This document shows, piece after piece, positions 32,073 through 33,219 of a DNA stretch of 33,219 nucleotides. Position numbers and translations under genes: made by a program. How positions within the stretch are numbered: position 1 is the stretch's first letter; every line of letters starts with the position of its first letter. The notes beneath the pieces were generated by a model. The model saw only the letters and a program-made list of their open reading frames with translations, made no database searches and had not been told where the DNA came from. The DNA comes from Clostridiales bacterium (lineage in GTDB: Bacteria; Bacillota; Clostridia; Lachnospirales; Lachnospiraceae): contig DXXQ01000161.1 in NCBI GenBank assembly GCA_019416265.1, forward strand, positions 1 through 33,219, in the 5' to 3' direction.

Positions 32073-33086
32073 TTATTTTTCGGCCGCTTTTTCGGCGTAT
32101 TCTGTTGTGACAAGATTCTGATAATCCAGGCGGTTATTCAGCTCGCCTGCCCCTTCCAGAATATCCTGAAGGAGATCAAAGCTGTCTTTTTCAAAGATCA
32201 GATTATCTTTCCAGGTATCCTGATCGTAGTAGCGTTTTACAATGGTGGTGATGGTTTCCAGATCAAATTCCGGGAACTGGGGAGCGATGACTTCCGCAAT
32301 TTCTTCAGGGGTGTGATTTACCACGAAGGCCATGCCTTTCTGCAGACCGTTTGTGAAGGCCTGAATAAGCTCCGGATGCTTTTCCATATAGCTGGTTTTG
32401 GCGCTGTAGGAGGTGTAAGGGACATAGCCGGAATCTACGCCCAAAGAGGCGACCACATAACCTGCGCCTTCCTGTTCAAGGGCTGTGGCGGACGGCTCAA
32501 ATTCCACGGAGAAATCTCCCTGTCCGCCGGAGAAAGCAGCGGCAGTAGAGCCAAAGTCAATGCTCTGGTCAATGGTCAGATCGGTTTTGGGGTCAATGCC
32601 GTTGGCTTTGAGGATATGCTCGAAAACCATTTCCGGCATACCACCCTTCCGGCCGCCCAGAACTTTTTTGCCTTTCAGGTCTTCCCACTGAAAATCAGGC
32701 ATTTCCTCTCTGGCTACCAGGAAGTTTCCGGCGCGCTGGGTGAGCTGGGCAAAGTTTACGATTACGTCATTGGCGCCTTCCTGATAGGCGTAGATGGAAG
32801 CCTCCGCACCCATGAAGCCGATGTCCGCTTCCCCGGAAATGACAGCAGTCATAACCTTATCTGCGCCGAAGCCGGTTACCAGCTCAAGATCGATGCCTTC
32901 TTCTGCAAAATAGCCTTTTTCAATGGCAACATATTGGGGGGCATAGAAGATGGAATGGGCTACTTCGTTTAAGGTGACCTTTGTAAGATCCTCTTCCTTA
33001 TTTTCTGCCATGACCAGGGAGGGCAGAGCCGCGACAGCCAGAAGTACGGCCAGAGCGGCAGCAGTTACTTTTCTTTTAAATTTCAT
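32073..33086 (-). CDS. ABC transporter substrate-binding protein (NMT1/SsuA-like)
   Basis: Extracytoplasmic binding protein of the NMT1/THI5/SsuA fold, used for importers of nitrate-, sulfonate- or pyrimidine-type solutes. The ATG at 33086 (AAGGAG 9 bases upstream) is chosen over a TTG at 33092. The 337-residue product has a signal peptide with cleavage near VMA-EN (about residue 27), then VTLNEVAHSIFYAPQYVAIE, KGYFAEEGIDLELVTG, and SGEADIGFMGAEASIYAYQ, all typical. There is no lipobox Cys. Transporter permease and ATPase genes would lie beyond the window, if present; this gene is the first seen on its strand. Substrate unknown. Confidence 0.9.
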   Translation of the reverse strand: MKFKRKVTAAALAVLLAVAALPSLVMAENKEEDLTKVTLNEVAHSIFYAPQYVAIEKGYFAEEGIDLELVTGFGADKVMTAVISGEADIGFMGAEASIYAYQEGANDVIVNFAQLTQRAGNFLVAREEMPDFQWEDLKGKKVLGGRKGGMPEMVFEHILKANGIDPKTDLTIDQSIDFGSTAAAFSGGQGDFSVEFEPSATALEQEGAGYVVASLGVDSGYVPYTSYSAKTSYMEKHPELIQAFTNGLQKGMAFVVNHTPEEIAEVIAPQFPEFDLETITTIVKRYYDQDTWKDNLIFEKDSFDLLQDILEGAGELNNRLDYQNLVTTEYAEKAAEK

Positions 33087-33219
33087 AGACAATGACTCCT
33101 TTTTCCTTCTTTTTCAGCATATGAAAGAGAGGAAAAAAGGTGAATGTATATGATGAAAAAACTATCTGCAGGCATTGATCTTTATGAGCTATAGCACTTT
33201 TTTACATAATGCTATTTCC

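Noticed and set aside
32040..32972. 310-codon plus-strand open frame opposite the NMT1-like gene
   Set aside because: Antisense shadow; the minus-strand frame has a signal peptide, ribosome binding site and clear family motifs.
33087..33219. TPP riboswitch expected if the binding protein were for a thiamine precursor
   Set aside because: No TPP-type conserved core (CTGAGA, then ACCTGA) is present. Only a short inverted repeat ATAGCA/TGCTAT at 33191-33215 is seen, too weak to interpret.

Overview
The window looks like a chromosomal segment of a Gram-positive, low-to-moderate GC Clostridia, most likely a Lachnospiraceae relative. This is inferred from the AGGAG-type ribosome binding sites, sigma-A type TTGACA/TATAAT promoters, strong intrinsic terminators, an LCP wall-ligase protein, a DacF-type carboxypeptidase, a PucR/CdaR-type regulator next to an MsmX/UgpC-type ATPase, and secreted FN3/LRR proteins. 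Most genes are housekeeping or envelope genes. I see no phage, insertion sequence, CRISPR or rRNA, and no gene-free stretch over 300 bases.

Layout. (1) 1-3.7 kb: the end of a wall or exopolysaccharide locus: the 3' part of a polyprenyl-phosphate sugar transferase, an LCP ligase with a long Gly/Asp/Tyr repeat tail, and a family 2 glycosyltransferase. (2) 3.8-7.6 kb: protein quality control: a membrane-anchored HtrA protease, a ClpX-type unfoldase and a zinc-ribbon protein. (3) 7.6-12.3 kb: an AGCS sodium/amino acid symporter behind a perfect consensus promoter, then two secreted proteins (LRR/FN3 and FN3-SGNH hydrolase). (4) 12.3-18 kb: tRNA-Leu(CAG), carA-carB and uppP. (5) 18-21.9 kb: a divergent molybdate module: a small TOBE/Mop protein and an HTH plus binding-protein-domain regulator on the minus strand, modABC on the plus strand. 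(6) 21.9-25.4 kb: minus-strand genes for a PucR/CdaR-like regulator, a sugar-ABC ATPase and a DUF89 metal-dependent phosphatase. (7) 25.5-32 kb: a tightly packed plus-strand operon with an ATP-grasp/PLP-enzyme fusion, a second ATP-grasp ligase, two half-size EamA/SMR membrane proteins, an ArnC-like polyprenyl-phosphate glycosyltransferase and a D,D-carboxypeptidase. (8) 32-33.2 kb: a minus-strand ABC substrate-binding protein.

Two observations stand out. The glutaminase subunit CarA has lost all three residues of its Cys-His-Glu catalytic triad (positions 247, 333, 335), while the rest of its fold and CarB look intact. The operon at 25.6-32 kb has the architecture of a lipid-linked sugar modification and flipping pathway (ArnC + ArnE/F-like pair) joined to amino-acid-type chemistry (ATP-grasp ligases and a PLP enzyme fused to one of them). 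I do not recognise this combination as a described system. Its product is unknown, and any role in decorating the cell surface is inference.
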